Assembly (NCBI GenBank): GCA_028571685.1 | Contig: CM053152.1 | Coordinates: 19,600,001-19,664,000, forward strand | DNA from: Heterohyrax brucei | Taxonomy: Eukaryota > Chordata > Mammalia > Hyracoidea > Procaviidae | Reading direction: 5' to 3' | DNA: 64,000 nt | Shown here: positions 11,085 to 22,112 of the stretch, piece after piece | Layout: each line of letters starts with the position of its first letter | Numbering within the stretch: position 1 is the first letter of the stretch | Notes under the pieces: model-generated | What the model was told of the DNA's origin: nothing | Databases searched by the model: none | Seen by the model: the letters and a program-made list of their open reading frames with translations, nothing else | Translations under genes and position numbers: made by a program

Positions 11085-12818
11085 ATATGGAAAACCAGAA
11101 AGGAAGAACATGTGCATTTCTTAAGCTGAAAGAACTGAAGGAAAAGTTCAAATCTCAAGTTGCAGTAGTGAAAGATTCTGCAGGGAAAATATTAAACACT
11201 TGAGGGATCATCAAAAGAAGATGGAAGGAATACACAGAATCATCCCATCAGGTAGAAATGGTCGATGTTAGCCATTTGAAGAGGTAGTATATGGTCTGGA
11301 ACTGATGGTACTGAGGGAAGAAGTTGAAAATGTATTGAAGGTACTGGCAAAAAACCAAGGCTCCAGGAACTGATGGAATATCAACTGAGATATTTCAACA
11401 AACAGATGCAGCACTGAAAGTGCTCAATCGCCTATGCCAATAAATTTAGAGTACAGCTATCTGGCCAACTGACTGTAAGAGATCCATATTTATGCCTACT
11501 CTAAAGAAAGATGATCCAACCAAATGGAAGTTACTGAACAATATCATTGATATCACATGCATGTAAAATTTTGCTCAAAACCATTCAAAAGTGACTACAA
11601 CAGCATATAGACAAGGAATTGTCAGAAGTTCAATCTGGATTCAGAAGTGGACGTGGAACCAGAGGTATTGCTGATGTCAGATGGATTTTGACTGAAAACA
11701 GAGAATATCAGAAAGATGTTTGCCTGTGTTTCGTTGACCACGCAAAGGCATTCTACTGTGTGGATCATAATAAATTATGGCTAGCATTGAGGAGAATGGG
11801 AATTCCAAAACATTTAATTGTGCTCTGAAGGAATCTTTATGTAGATCAAGAGGCAGTTGTGCCAACAAAACAAGGGGACATTGCATGGTTTAAAGTCAAG
11901 AAAGGTGTATGTGTGGGTTGTATCCTTTCACCGTGCCTTTTCAGTCTGTTACGCCAAGCAAATAATCTGAGAATCTGGAATCTAAGAAGAAGAGTGAGGC
12001 ATCAGGATTGAAGGATGACTCATTAACAACCTGCATTATGCAGATGACATTAGCTTGTTTGCTGGAGGTGAAGAACGTTTGAAACACTGATGAAGATCAA
12101 GGACCATAGCCTTCAGTATGGATTGCACCTCAACATCAAGAAAACAAAAGTGCTCACGACTGGACCAGTAGGCAACATAGCTGTAAGTGGAGAAAGGATT
12201 GAGGTTGTCAAGGAATTCATGTTACTTTGGTCTATGTACAATCAATGCCCATGGAAGCAGCAGCCAAGAAACCAAAACTTGCATTGCACTGGGAAAATCT
12301 GCTGTCAAGGACCTCTTTAAAGTATTGAAAAGTAGAGACGTCACCTTGAAGATCAAAGTGGGCCTGATCCAGCCATGGTGTTTTTAATTACATCATAGGC
12401 ATGCAAAAGGTGGACAATGAAAAAAGAAGACAGAAGAACAATTGATGCCTTTGAATTGGTGGTGTTGGAGAAGAATGTTGAATGTACCATGGACCACAAA
12501 AGAATCAACAGATCTGTTCTGGAAGAAGCACAACCAGAGTGCTCCTTGGAAGCAAAGATCACAAGACTGTGTCTTACGTACTTTGGACATGTTTTCAGGA
12601 AGGATCAGTCCCTGGAGAAGGACGTCCTGCTTGGTAGAGTGCAGGGTCAGTGGAAAAGAGGAAGACCCTCAATGAGATGGATCAACATGGTGGCCACAAT
12701 AATGGGCTCAAGCACAAAAATGATTGTGGACATGATGCAAGACCAGGTAATTTCACGTTGTTGTGAAAAGGGTTGCTATGAGTTGCAATCTACTTGATGG
12801 CACCTAACAACACAACAG
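11085..12818 (+). mobile_element. RTE-A: 5'-truncated RTE (BovB/RTE1-type) LINE
   Basis: It starts inside the ORF at a point equivalent to 17515 in RTE-B and runs to the 3' tail ggcacctaacaacacaacag. It lacks the endonuclease and keeps reverse transcriptase and the C-terminal part. RTE LINEs encode one protein with an AP-type endonuclease followed by reverse transcriptase. The frame is broken. The tail is the same as the AfroSINE tail (see findings). Confidence 0.85.
11560..12797 (+). pseudogene. RTE-A reverse transcriptase and C-terminal remnant
   Basis: RT motif A is read in the frame at 11619-11828 as VDHAKAFYCVDHNKLW, with FDC changed to FYC. The motif C box reads LHYADD at 12032-12049, so the catalytic YADD is intact at sequence level. 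The C-terminal stretch is spread over overlapping frames: 12090-12320 contains INHNIKK-like LNIKKTKVL, and 12417-12797 contains MKKEDRRT, LEKNVECTMDHK and KRGRPSMRWI. At least three frame changes and several stops separate these blocks, so no enzyme can be made. Confidence 0.8.
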
Positions 12819-14073
12819 TTAGGTATTAAAGAAATAGAGAATTTATGTAACAATGATTTCAAAAGGTAAAATTAGTTGACCTCTTAAAAAACAATTAAAA
12901 ATAACAGAAAGATGCTTACCTATTTGGAGAACTTTCTGAAAAAGATTTCAAAGGATTTTTGTTGTGTTTTTGTTTTCAGTAATAACAGCTCTATCGGAAA
13001 CAATAATCCAATAACAAGGACACTGAAAGCTCATAATCCCATTTTATTGTTTTGGTTCAAATTTTAACTTTCCTGTGAAAAAGAAGCAGCCAAGATTGTG
13101 GTTTAAAATATCTAGAAACTCTTTTCTCTCCTCACTAAAAAAAAATTTATACCAACAATTAGGAGTAATTTTTTGTTTCATAGTAATGAAGGACAGGGAT
13201 GCAGGATATTTGAAATTCATAGCTCAGCCATCAATGTTATCATTCCCAGAATTTCAGCCTCACCCCCGATAATCTCTGTATCTAGAGCACTGCAAATTAG
13301 CAAACTTGCTTTGAGCTCAGACATTCCAACTTTTTGAGTCTGCTATTAGTGAGTTGATCCAGAGGTGAATTAAGCAGTTAGTTATTCTTGCTTAACCTGA
13401 AGACTGGTGCAGGTAGGCCTTGTCCTGGTGTCAGGAATCTCAGTAGAATGCTACTGGAAGCTAAACCCTGGAGCCAGACACTAGGAATTCTGGGACTGAG
13501 CAACCATAACCAAGTTGGCAAACTTCTAATTTGACTTTGGTAAATTCATATTTCTAAAGGAGGTCATAATCAAAAGGGGAAAACAAAAGTTTCTAGCTAA
13601 GGCTCAGTGTTAAAAGTTATAAGCCCTGGCCAGTAGGGTTGTGGTTAACCAACTCTGTTGTTCCCCAGCAATACCTGTAAGAAGTGAAGTGTGCAGACCC
13701 TAGGCATGCAGCACATGTGGGGTAAGGGGTGGGGCCACCAGGAAGCTGTATTTTTTAAAGCATGTCCATGTGATGCTGCCAAAGGTGGTCTAAGTCCCAG
13801 AACTAACACAGAGAGAGTTGGAAAAATCTGGCCTTAGAAAGGAAAACTAGCGGAATCAGGTCAAAAGCCCTCTCTTTAAAACATACTCGTTTTTGGATGT
13901 GGTAATTGCAGATCTGAAAATTTATCATAAGGAAATAACCAGAGGTGCACAAATATTCCTGTGAATCTTTTTATATTGATATTATTTCTGGTTGAAGAAA
14001 GAAAGCATCCTAAACAAGCAGTATTAGAAGACAAGTATGCAAAAACCAGTCATTCAAAGTGCTACTTAGCAGT
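12819..14073. other. Unplaced sequence with one possible MER5-like fragment
   Basis: Mostly unrecognised. At 13725-13805, ggtggggccaccaggaagct followed by gtattttttaaagcatgtcc and tgtgatgctgccaaagg weakly resembles the 3' half of a MER5-type hAT element. No gene is seen. Confidence 0.4.
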
Positions 14074-14392
14074 TGTCATGGATTGAATTGTGTTCCTCCA
14101 AAAATATGTGTAAAAATTTGACTGGGCCATGATTCCCAGCATTTCAGAGTTGTCCTCCATTTTTTTATTTTCCTGTGTTGTAAATCATAATCTCTAGTTG
14201 TGGCAAATAGGATAAGATTGGGTCACGCTAAAAAGGATTACGGTGGGGTTGTAACACCTTTACTAAGGTTACCTCCCTGGTCCAGCATAAAGGGAGTTTC
14301 CCTGAACTGTGGCTGTACCATCTTTTATTCTACAGGAGATAAGAGGAAAGGGAAGTGAGCAGAGGGATGGGAACTTGATACCACAAGAGCAT
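14074..14392 (+). mobile_element. MaLR-like LTR (copy 2), 3'-truncated
   Basis: It starts tgtcatggattgaattgtgt and follows LTR copy 1 through gactgggccatgattcccag and cctccattttt to gagcagagggatgggaactt. It then ends before the 3' third with its polyadenylation region. A partial solo LTR with no internal genes. Confidence 0.65.
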
Positions 14393-14511
14393 CATTTAGC
14401 TTGATTCTTAATGTCATGTAAAAATAATGATATATGTTTAATTGAAAAAATCAGTTAATGAAACAGGATTATAATACAATCTCTTTTCATGACACATATA
14501 TTTAAAAGGAA

Positions 14512-14667
14512 AAAAACTTGACATCGAGTTGATTCTGATTCTTATTGACCTTGTAAAACAGAGTAGAACTGCCCCATAGAATTTCCAAGGAGTCCCTGGT
14601 AGATTTGAATGATTGATCTTTTGGTTAGCAGTCATAGCTTTTAACCACTATGCCACCAGGGCTTTCC
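14512..14667 (-). repeat. AfroSINE
   Basis: Reverse-complement SINE: cttgacatcgagttgattct, agagtagaactgccccatag, tttccaaggagtccctggta, ttttggttagcagtcatagc, ttaaccactatgccaccagg. The copy is almost complete. Confidence 0.9.
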
Positions 14668-15924
14668 AATTCTTTTCATGACTTGTAGATAGACATAAAT
14701 GCATAGGTTAAAAACTGTGTTTATGTCAAGTTGCATCATTACAGTTTTTGTGTGTTTGTTCTTCAGCATTTTCCAAATTCTGCTCAGAGAACTTGTACTA
14801 ATACGTTAATCTATTTCCCAGCACACAGTAGAGCAGGACAGGGAAAGCCCGAATAACCAAAAGATGTGGAAGAAGTACAATGACCAACCACCACCTCCTT
14901 TCAAAAGAGTTGGTGTGGCTGTCAAAAGAAGGCAGCTGTACATGATGAAGCTCATAGGGGAGCTTTCTTGGTACCCAGTGAGTCAATGTGCATGCCGATT
15001 CTAAGGTGAGACTTAGGGGCTCCGGTTATAGCAGGCTCACTCAGCCCTTAGGAATGCCTGAACTGAGTAGAGACTAGCAACACTGTGTTTCTGCTACAGC
15101 TGGTGTAGGGAACTCGTAATTGGTAACAGCAGGATTGCAAAGCAAGTAGCCAGGGACAAAGGAGGGAGGAAAAACAACCTCCCAGTCAAGAGTAAGAATG
15201 GTCCACTTACCAAACCAAATGATTATTAGACTTACACTGAATATGCTTTTAAAGGAATCAGTATGAAGACTGTGATAAGGATAAAACTATTTGTGTAAAG
15301 GATAAACATGGAAGTAAATAGTATTTAATACATCTACAAGGAAAGGAAATCAATAGTGATCAATTTATTTCAAGCTAAGATCTCTCTTTTCATTAGGAAA
15401 TCATTATTTTTTCTCCAAATTTATAGTTGTAGTAACAGTGTATGTTGCTTTTCAATTTCTCAAGAAGGCTCAAAGACACAAAAGTCCTGGTAAATTCAAA
15501 CTCACATATATTCAAAGTGAATGCTGAGAAAATATTTGTTGCATGTCATTGAAGTTACATATTATTTTATGAGATTTATTATGAAAATGTGAGTACTCAC
15601 ATTTTAAGTATACTATACTTGTGAGGAAGCTAGTTTCTGACAAACATCCTGTGACAATTTCATAACATAGAGTTTAGACACCTCATTAGGTCATATATGT
15701 GGTGCATCTGCTGCGCACAGTGATTTTCAAGGGTTTGTGAAAATGTAATTAGGTACACCGCAGGTCTACAGAAGAGGTGCTTCTGCTCCAGATGGGTGTA
15801 CCCCAGGGTACTTCAAGCTTTCACAGGGATGAATTTGCTTTCAGTGTCAGTAGCTCTGACACTCATCTAAGGTGGCCATTTGTTGCTTGTGCAGAATGAA
15901 ATACTACTAATGGTGTGAATTAGA
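14668..15924. other. Unplaced sequence, no gene recognised
   Basis: No repeat, RNA gene or exon that I can support. The minus-strand 62-codon frame at 14798-14986 has no recognisable likeness. Confidence 0.5.
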
Positions 15925-16305
15925 GGATGCTTAAGAGCAAATCAGAGTCTCTTTTGACATCTGTTTTGGTCTTTTCTTTCCTGTCTTTTTAATGACCTCT
16001 TGCTTTCTTTATGAATGATGTTCTTGATGTCGTTCCACAACTCTTCTGGTGTTTGATCACTAGTGTTCAGCGTGTCAAATCTATCCTTGAGATAGTCTCT
16101 AAGTTTGTGTGGGATATACTCAAGACCATACTTTGGTTCTAGTGAACTTGTTCCAACTTCCTTCAACTTCAACTTGAGCTTACATAAGAGCAAGTCCCTG
16201 GACTTGTTCTGACTGATACTATTGAGCTTTTCCATCATCTCTTTCCACAGGTGTATTCAATGCGATTCCTGTATATTCCATCTGGTGAGGTCCACATGTA
16301 TACCC
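15925..16305 (-). mobile_element. RTE fragment, minus strand, truncated at both ends
   Basis: The minus frame 15942-16238 contains LKLKLKEVGTSSLEPKY and GLEYIPHKLRDYLKDRFD, which aligns with the RTE-B plus frame around 17140-17390. The right end reads back through a QMEYTGIAL stretch at the end of the endonuclease domain. It has neither the RTE 3' tail nor the 5' UTR, so it is a fragment lying next to the L1 piece at 16306. Confidence 0.75.
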
Positions 16306-16458
16306 ACTGTCTATCGAGTAGTTCGAGCTTATTCTTATTGACTCTCCTTTGTAGATTATTTTTTGTTTATTCCTAGCCACTTTTAAAATTGTCTCCTTAT
16401 TTTTAGTTTTGGCAAGTTTGATTATAATACTTTTTTGAGGGGACCTGCCTTTTCTGGG
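16306..16458 (-). pseudogene. L1 ORF1 fragment (RRM/C-terminal domain)
   Basis: The minus-strand frame contains SIIIKLAKTKNKETILKVA and RNKQKIIYKGESIRIS, the typical L1 ORF1p C-terminal domain, with a close match to the plus-strand copy at 39900-40010. It is the left half of an L1 ORF1 whose right half resumes at 19242 (FIKLHE area). RTE-B lies between them. Confidence 0.8.
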
Positions 16459-19241
16459 AGCCAAAACTGGTCTATTTCAGCTCACTAATACCTAGGATAT
16501 CAATGTTTATGCATTTCATTTCATTTTTGACATTTCCAGTTTCCCTAGATTCATACTTCATACATTCCATGTTTCAGTTATTAACGGATATGTTCTACTA
16601 TGCTGGGAACCAAAACTTGAAGAGGAATGGTGTTTAATTCATCATCAAAAAGAACATTTCAAGATCTGTACTTCTGAAGTACAATGCTGTCAGTGATAGG
16701 ATAATAACCATATCCCTACAAGAAAGATCAGTTAACATATTATTCAAATTTACATACCAATCACTAAGGCAAAAGATGAAGAGATTGAAATTTTTTACCA
16801 GCTTCTGCAGTTTTAAATTGATTGAATATGCAAACAGAATGCATCGACAATTATTGGTGACCGAAATGCAGAAGTTGGAAATAAAGAAGAATGATTGGTA
16901 GCTGGAAAATATGGTCTTGGTGGTAGAAATAATGCCAGAGATGGCATGAGAGAATTTTGTAAGACTAATAACTACTGCATTGCAAATACCTTTTTTAACC
17001 AACATAAATGGCAACTGTGCACACAGACCTCAAAGGAACCAAATTGACTACATCTGTAGAAAAGATGATGGAAAAACTCCATTATTAACAGTCAGAACAA
17101 GACCAGGTACTGACTGTGGCAGAGATCATCAATTGCTCATATACAAATTCAAACTGAAACTGAAGAAAATTAGAACAAGGCCATGAGAACCGAAGTATGA
17201 CCTTGAATATATCCCTCCTGAGTTTAAAGACCAAATCAAGAACAGATTTGATGTGTTGATCACTAACGACTGAGGATCAACAAATTGTGGAATGACATCA
17301 AAGACATCATCCGTGAAGAGAGCAAGAAGTCATTAAAAAGACAGGAAAGAAAGAAAAGACCAATTTGGACATCAGAAGAAACTGAAACTTGCTCTTGAAT
17401 GTCGAGCAGCTAAAGCAAAAGGAAAGAATGGCAAAGCAAAAGACCTAAACAGAAGATTTCAAAGGGCAGCTCAAAAAGACAAAATAAAGTATTATAATGA
17501 CATGTGCAAAGAGCTGAAAATGGAAAACCGGAAGGAAGAACACATTCTGCATTTCTCAAGCTGAAAAAACTGAAGAGAAAATTCAAGCCTTGAAATAGTG
17601 AAGGATTGTACAGAGAAAATATTAAATGACTCAGGGAGCATCAAGAGAAGGTGGAAGGAATATGCAGAGTCATCATACCAGATAGAACTGGTTGATGTTC
17701 AGCCATTTGAAGAGATAGCACATGGTCTGGAAATGACAGTGCTGAAGGAAGTTAAAGCTGAATTGAAGGCACAGGCAAAAACCAAGGCTCTGGGAATTGA
17801 TGGAATATCATTTGAGATATTTCAACAAACAGAAGCAGCACTGAATGTGCTCACTCATCTATGCCAAGAAATTTGGGGCAGCTACCTGGCCAAGTGATCA
17901 GAAAAGATCCTTATTTTTGCCCCTTCTAAAGAAAGGTGATCCAACTGAATGTGGAAATTAGCAAACTATATCATTCATATCACATGCAAGTAAGATTTTG
18001 CTCAAGATTTTTCCAAAGCAGCTGTAGCAGTATATTGACAAGAAACGTCAGAAATTCAAGCTGGATTCAGAAGAGGACCCGGAAACAAGAGAGATCACTG
18101 CTGATGTCAGATGGATCTTGGATGAAAGCAAAGAATACCAGAAAGATGTTTACCTGTGTTTCACCGACCATGCAAAGGCATTTGACTGTGTGGATCATAA
18201 TAAATTATGGCCATCATTGAGGAGAGTGGGAATTCCAGAACACTTAACTGAGCTCTTAAAGAGTCTGTATATAGATCAAGAATCAGTCATGAGAACAGAA
18301 CAAGGGACATTGCGTGGTTTAAAGCCAGGAAAGGTGTGTGTCAGAGTTCTATCCTTTCACCTTGCCTTTTCAATCTGTATGCCAAGGAAATAACCCGAGA
18401 ACATGGATTCTACAAAAAAAAATGGGGCATCAGGATTGGAGGACAACTCATTAACAACCTGCATTATGCAGACAACATGACCTGACATGCTGGAAGTGAA
18501 GAGATTTGAAACACTTACTGACGAAGATCAAGGACCACAGGCTTCAGTGTGGATTGCACCTCAACATCAAGAAAACAAAAGTGCTCGTGACTGGACCAGT
18601 AAGCAACATAGCCGTAAGTGGAAAAAGGATTGAGGTTGTCAGAGATTTCATTTTACTTGGGTCCACAATCAATGCTCATGGAAGCAGCAGTCGTGAAATC
18701 AAAAGACGCATTGCATTGGGAAAATTTGCTGCAAAGGATCTCTGTAATGTATTGAAAATTGAAGATGTCACCTTGAAGACTAAAGTGTACCCGACTCAAG
18801 GCATGATATTTTCAATCATGTCCTATGCATGCAAAAGGTGGACAATGAACAAAGAAGACAGAAGAATTGATGACTTTGAATTGTGTGCTTGGAGAAGAAT
18901 GTTGAATGTACCAGGGACCACCAAAACAGCAAACAGATCTGTTCTGGAAGAGTACAACCAGAGTGGTCCTTGGAAGTAAAAATGGCAAGACTATGTCTTA
19001 CCTCCTTCAGACTCATTGTCAAGAAGGATCAGTCCCTGGAGAAGGACATTATGCTTGGTAGACTGGAGGGTCAGAGAAAAAGAGGTAGACCCTCGATGAG
19101 ATGGATTGACACAGTATCTGCAACAATGGACTTTACAGTTGTGTACATGGTGCAAGACAGGGTAGTGTTTTGTTCTGTAGTTCATAGTGTCCCTTTGAGT
19201 CAGAACTGACTTGGTGGTACCTAAAAACAACAACAACAACC
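16459..19241 (+). mobile_element. RTE-B: RTE LINE with inverted 5' segment, inserted in L1 ORF1
   Basis: Two pieces. 16459-16588 is the RTE 5' coding region in reverse, with agctcactaatacctaggat as the complement of the GISEL endonuclease start. 16589-19241 is the rest in plus orientation, from gttctactatgctgggaacc to the tail ggtacctaaaaacaacaac. In RTE coordinates the inverted piece ends about 25 bp before the plus piece starts. That is the layout expected from twin priming. The flanks are the two halves of a minus-strand L1 ORF1 (16306-16458 and 19242-19574). Confidence 0.8.
16589..19209 (+). pseudogene. RTE-B ORF remnant (endonuclease, reverse transcriptase, C-terminus)
   Basis: Endonuclease traces include a GDRNAEVGNKE stretch near 16857-16890 (normally GDWNAKVGN, asparagine kept) and NQIDYICRK at 17040-17065. 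RT motif A reads CFTDHAKAFDCVDHNKLW (frame 18118-18393). Motif C reads YADN near 18465 in place of YADD, so the catalytic pair is damaged. The C-terminal block (frames 18506-18979 and 18883-19209) has LNIKKTKVLVTGPV and KRGRPSMRWIDT. The coding is spread over at least six frames with stops, hence inactive. Confidence 0.8.
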
Positions 19242-19574
19242 TTTCGTGGAGTTTGATGAATGTCTTGGATAGACATTCTCTCACCTTTGATATCAGGAAG
19301 TTTTCTGTCAACAAATCTTCAGCAATTCTCTATGTATTTTCTGTTATATCTCCTATTCTAGTACTCCAATCACTTGTAGATTATTCCTATTGGTAAAATC
19401 CCATGTAATTCTTAGTGTTCCTTGTTTTTTTAAATTTATTTTATCTGATTTTTCTTCAAATATCTTGATGCCACATGCTTTATCTTCAGTCTCCTCTAAT
19501 TCTTTCTTCCATTGTCTCAATTCTTCTTTGACTTTCTCTAGAGTTGTCTAATTCTGTAATTTTACTATTGGGTT
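19242..19574 (-). pseudogene. L1 ORF1 coiled-coil/RRM fragment
   Basis: Read on the minus strand it gives ITELDNS-like coiled-coil sequence, then a run ending SKTFIKLHE. It continues the L1 ORF1 whose C-terminal part is at 16306-16458. On its other side the frame is broken by a small L1 3' fragment at 19575-19945, and the N-terminal part resumes at 19946. Confidence 0.7.
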
Positions 19575-19945
19575 TTTTTTATGAATGCATTTTCTTTCTT
19601 TTTTTATTAATTACAGTAAAAGAATAAAATTTCTAACATTTATCAATTATCTCATCTATGACAAACCCTCAGCTCCCTCTCCCCTCCATGTAGCCAACAC
19701 AGTCATTTCCTTCTGTGGATAATTCTCTCAAGTCCTTACAACAGGGGTCTCATACAAAAATTGTCCTTTCGACACTGATTTCACTCAGCATGATCTCTTC
19801 CAAATGACACCATGTAATGAGATGTTTTCTAAAATTGTCATTGTTTTTTATTATAGCATACTGTTCCACTGAGTATATGTACTGTAGTTGCCTTATCCAT
19901 TCATCTTCTGGTGGGCATCGGGTTGATCAGTGTTGTTTTTTAAAT
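19575..19945 (-). mobile_element. 5'-truncated L1 3' fragment nested in older L1 ORF1
   Basis: The reverse complement reads the end of L1 ORF2 (cccaccagaagatgaatgga, tactcagtggaacagtatgc, atgctgagtgaaatcagtg, tttttgtatgagacccctgt) plus a T-rich left edge that represents its A tail. Both sides are ORF1 sequence of one older minus-strand L1, so this is a younger insertion inside it. Confidence 0.75.
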
Positions 19946-21130
19946 TTCTATTTCTTGTCTCTGAGTGCTTTCTTGTAGCCTGTTCAATTTATCATTATAC
20001 TCTGCTGCATTTTGCCTCATCTTCCTTATCTGTTGAAAAGTTCTAGATGTTAATCTTCTGTATTCTACATCTAATAATTTCAGGAAGTTCTTTTCATCTG
20101 GAAATTTCTCGATTATCCGTTTTGGGAGTTTTCAGAAGCCATCCTGGTTTGCCTGTTTAAGTGATTTGAGATTGTTTTCTCTTAGCCATCAGTAAGTTGT
20201 TGCATTTGTTTATTTTATGTCTGCGTACTACATTCTAGCTTCTTGTTTCGTTTTGAAATGTCTAAATAGGCTGGTCATGTGTGCTAACTTGCTTGTTGGT
20301 GCCCTGAAGCTGTCATATCCTGTCACCAGGTTGTTAGAGCTGTTGCTAGAGTTGCAAACAAGGAGTCTCCATTACTTTTCTCATATAGATTCAGCTCATG
20401 TGCCTAGGTATTCATTCATCAAGTGTGAGGTTCAGGCTCTCTGCTACAGTCCTAGATGGGTAGGGGTAATTGGTGTAGGCATCAGTATCTTGCTATATGT
20501 GCTGAGAAATGTAGGGCTGATAGCTGTCCCTGAGGGCCTCTGAGGATATCACATCCCCTTATGTTGATTCTAGGTGAAGGAACCATTTCTGCCTTGAATT
20601 TGCCTCTCAGGGGAGTTAGCAGATATTTTTTTTTCCTTCCTTCTCCCAGTTTGTTAAATTGTTCCCTCTCCATGTGTGAAAGAATGTCCCAAGGTATGCT
20701 TAAACAGTCCTACTTGCAGCTCAGATAGTGGTTTCAGACTCTAGAGCTGGGCACAGTACACAGAATGGAGGGGTTTTGCTGGAAGAATGGAAAGAGGTTT
20801 ATCCGGAAGGAAAGATTTAGATTTGTGCATGGTAGGTAGATGCAAACCACTTAGGTTTTGCTGATCAAATGCCAGTTTTCCCTGTTTCTGGAGGTAGAAG
20901 TGTACTCCTTGCTACTGGGTATCTTTCATTGAGCAGAATTCCCTCCAAGTGCCCACTGCGCCATTCTCTGTCCTGGGTGAGGCTGACTCTGGGTGGGTTA
21001 GGTCTGACCACTCTTAGGGGCTTCTGGACCTTGTCTCACTTCCCTGTTGCTCAGTTAAATTTCTTAGTTTTCACTTTGATGTTCAGGGATCCTAGAATGT
21101 TGTATGTACTATTCAGGCATTAGTGGAAAG
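19946..21130 (-). mobile_element. L1-B 5' UTR and ORF1 N-terminus
   Basis: The minus strand reads the L1 5' UTR and ORF1 start that also appear on the plus strand at 38520-39470: agggatcctagaatg near 21085, gcaaacaaggagtctccatt near 20355, then the ORF1 N-terminus around 20060-20200 (gtagaatacagaagattaac on the minus strand). The far 5' end is lost or too diverged past about 21130. Plus-strand frames here (20217-20543, 20869-21367) are antisense shadows of the UTR. Confidence 0.65.
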
Positions 21131-21904
21131 GAGTATCTATTTCTTCATTATCATTGTTTTTCACTGAATTCCACCACGCTTCGTGTACTGATGGAAGTTC
21201 CATGTTCCTACTGTTACTTGGTCTTTTGGTTTACCAAATGTACTTTTTGTCCTCTTAGACATCACATCTACAGCCGCAGGCTCCTTCGAGGACTATGCCA
21301 TCAGTCACTTCCATCTCCATCTTGGAGGACGGACTTTTGGAAGGGCATGCAAATTAGATTTTCCTAGGTTATTCTAAGGCAACAAGCAGCCCTTTCTTGT
21401 CAAATCTAAGTGCTGTGTAATATGTGGCTTTGCACAATGTATTCCCATTACTGGGATTCAAACAAAATTTTTACCCATCTCAAATTCTAGATTAGAGCCT
21501 TGTGTAGCTTTTGCCAATAAAGACGAAACCAGGGTGAGGAGCGAATAAAGTATTTATTCTGAGGTTATGCGTAAGCTAAGGCAAAGAGGAACATAAACTT
21601 TAGATTCTGCCTATTTTTGGTTACACAGGTCAAATCCTTTACACTCTGAGGAAGGAGGATATTCTTAACAAATCATACAACTACAGGTTTTTACATTTCC
21701 TAATATTCTACGTAGGTGTAAAATCAACCTAATCTCCTTGTAATGTTAGCATGTCTCATTATCCTTTTATATGTCTGCCTGTGGAAGTAATCTTTCTTGG
21801 TTAAGGACCTCTTTTCTGACCTTTGGGCTCAAGGTTCTGTTGCAAGAATTAATATTTGACAGTTGACCTCTTGTGGCTATCACTCTGCAAGTTTTTGAAA
21901 GTTT
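21131..21904. other. Unplaced sequence, no gene recognised
   Basis: No repeat or exon that I can place. It may include the diverged 5' extreme of L1-B in the first 200 bases. Confidence 0.4.
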
Positions 21905-21956
21905 AACCAAAAACCAAACCAAACCCACTGCTAGCAAGTTGGGTCTGACTCATGAG
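21905..21956 (-). repeat. AfroSINE 3'-end fragment
   Basis: The segment aaaaccaaaccaaacccact, gctagcaagttgggtctgac, tcatga is the reverse complement of the SINE tail (tcagactcaact then gtgggtttggtttggtttt). Only the last 50 bases of the SINE are present. Confidence 0.75.
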
Positions 21957-22059
21957 TTTAACAGGGGGCTGCAATTTTATTCTTAGCAAGTTTCATGTAA
22001 ACTAGGCTTTTTTCAGGACATAATGATGATATCAGAAGTAGCAGCCTCTGTGGTAGCAA

Positions 22060-22112
22060 AGATACATATATATGCGTATGTAATATGTATATGCAAACAG
22101 CATTTTATTGTG
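22060..22112. repeat. AT-rich microsatellite-like tract
   Basis: Alternating purine-pyrimidine sequence (atacatatatatgcgtatg, taatatgtatatgc) with no clean repeat unit. Confidence 0.5.

Noticed and set aside
13630..13680. agccctggccagtagggttg followed by tggttaacc as a SINE head
   Set aside because: Only about 25 bases resemble the head and no body follows.
20217..21367. Plus-strand frames of 108, 84 and 87 codons
   Set aside because: They are antisense to the L1-B 5' UTR and match no protein family I know.
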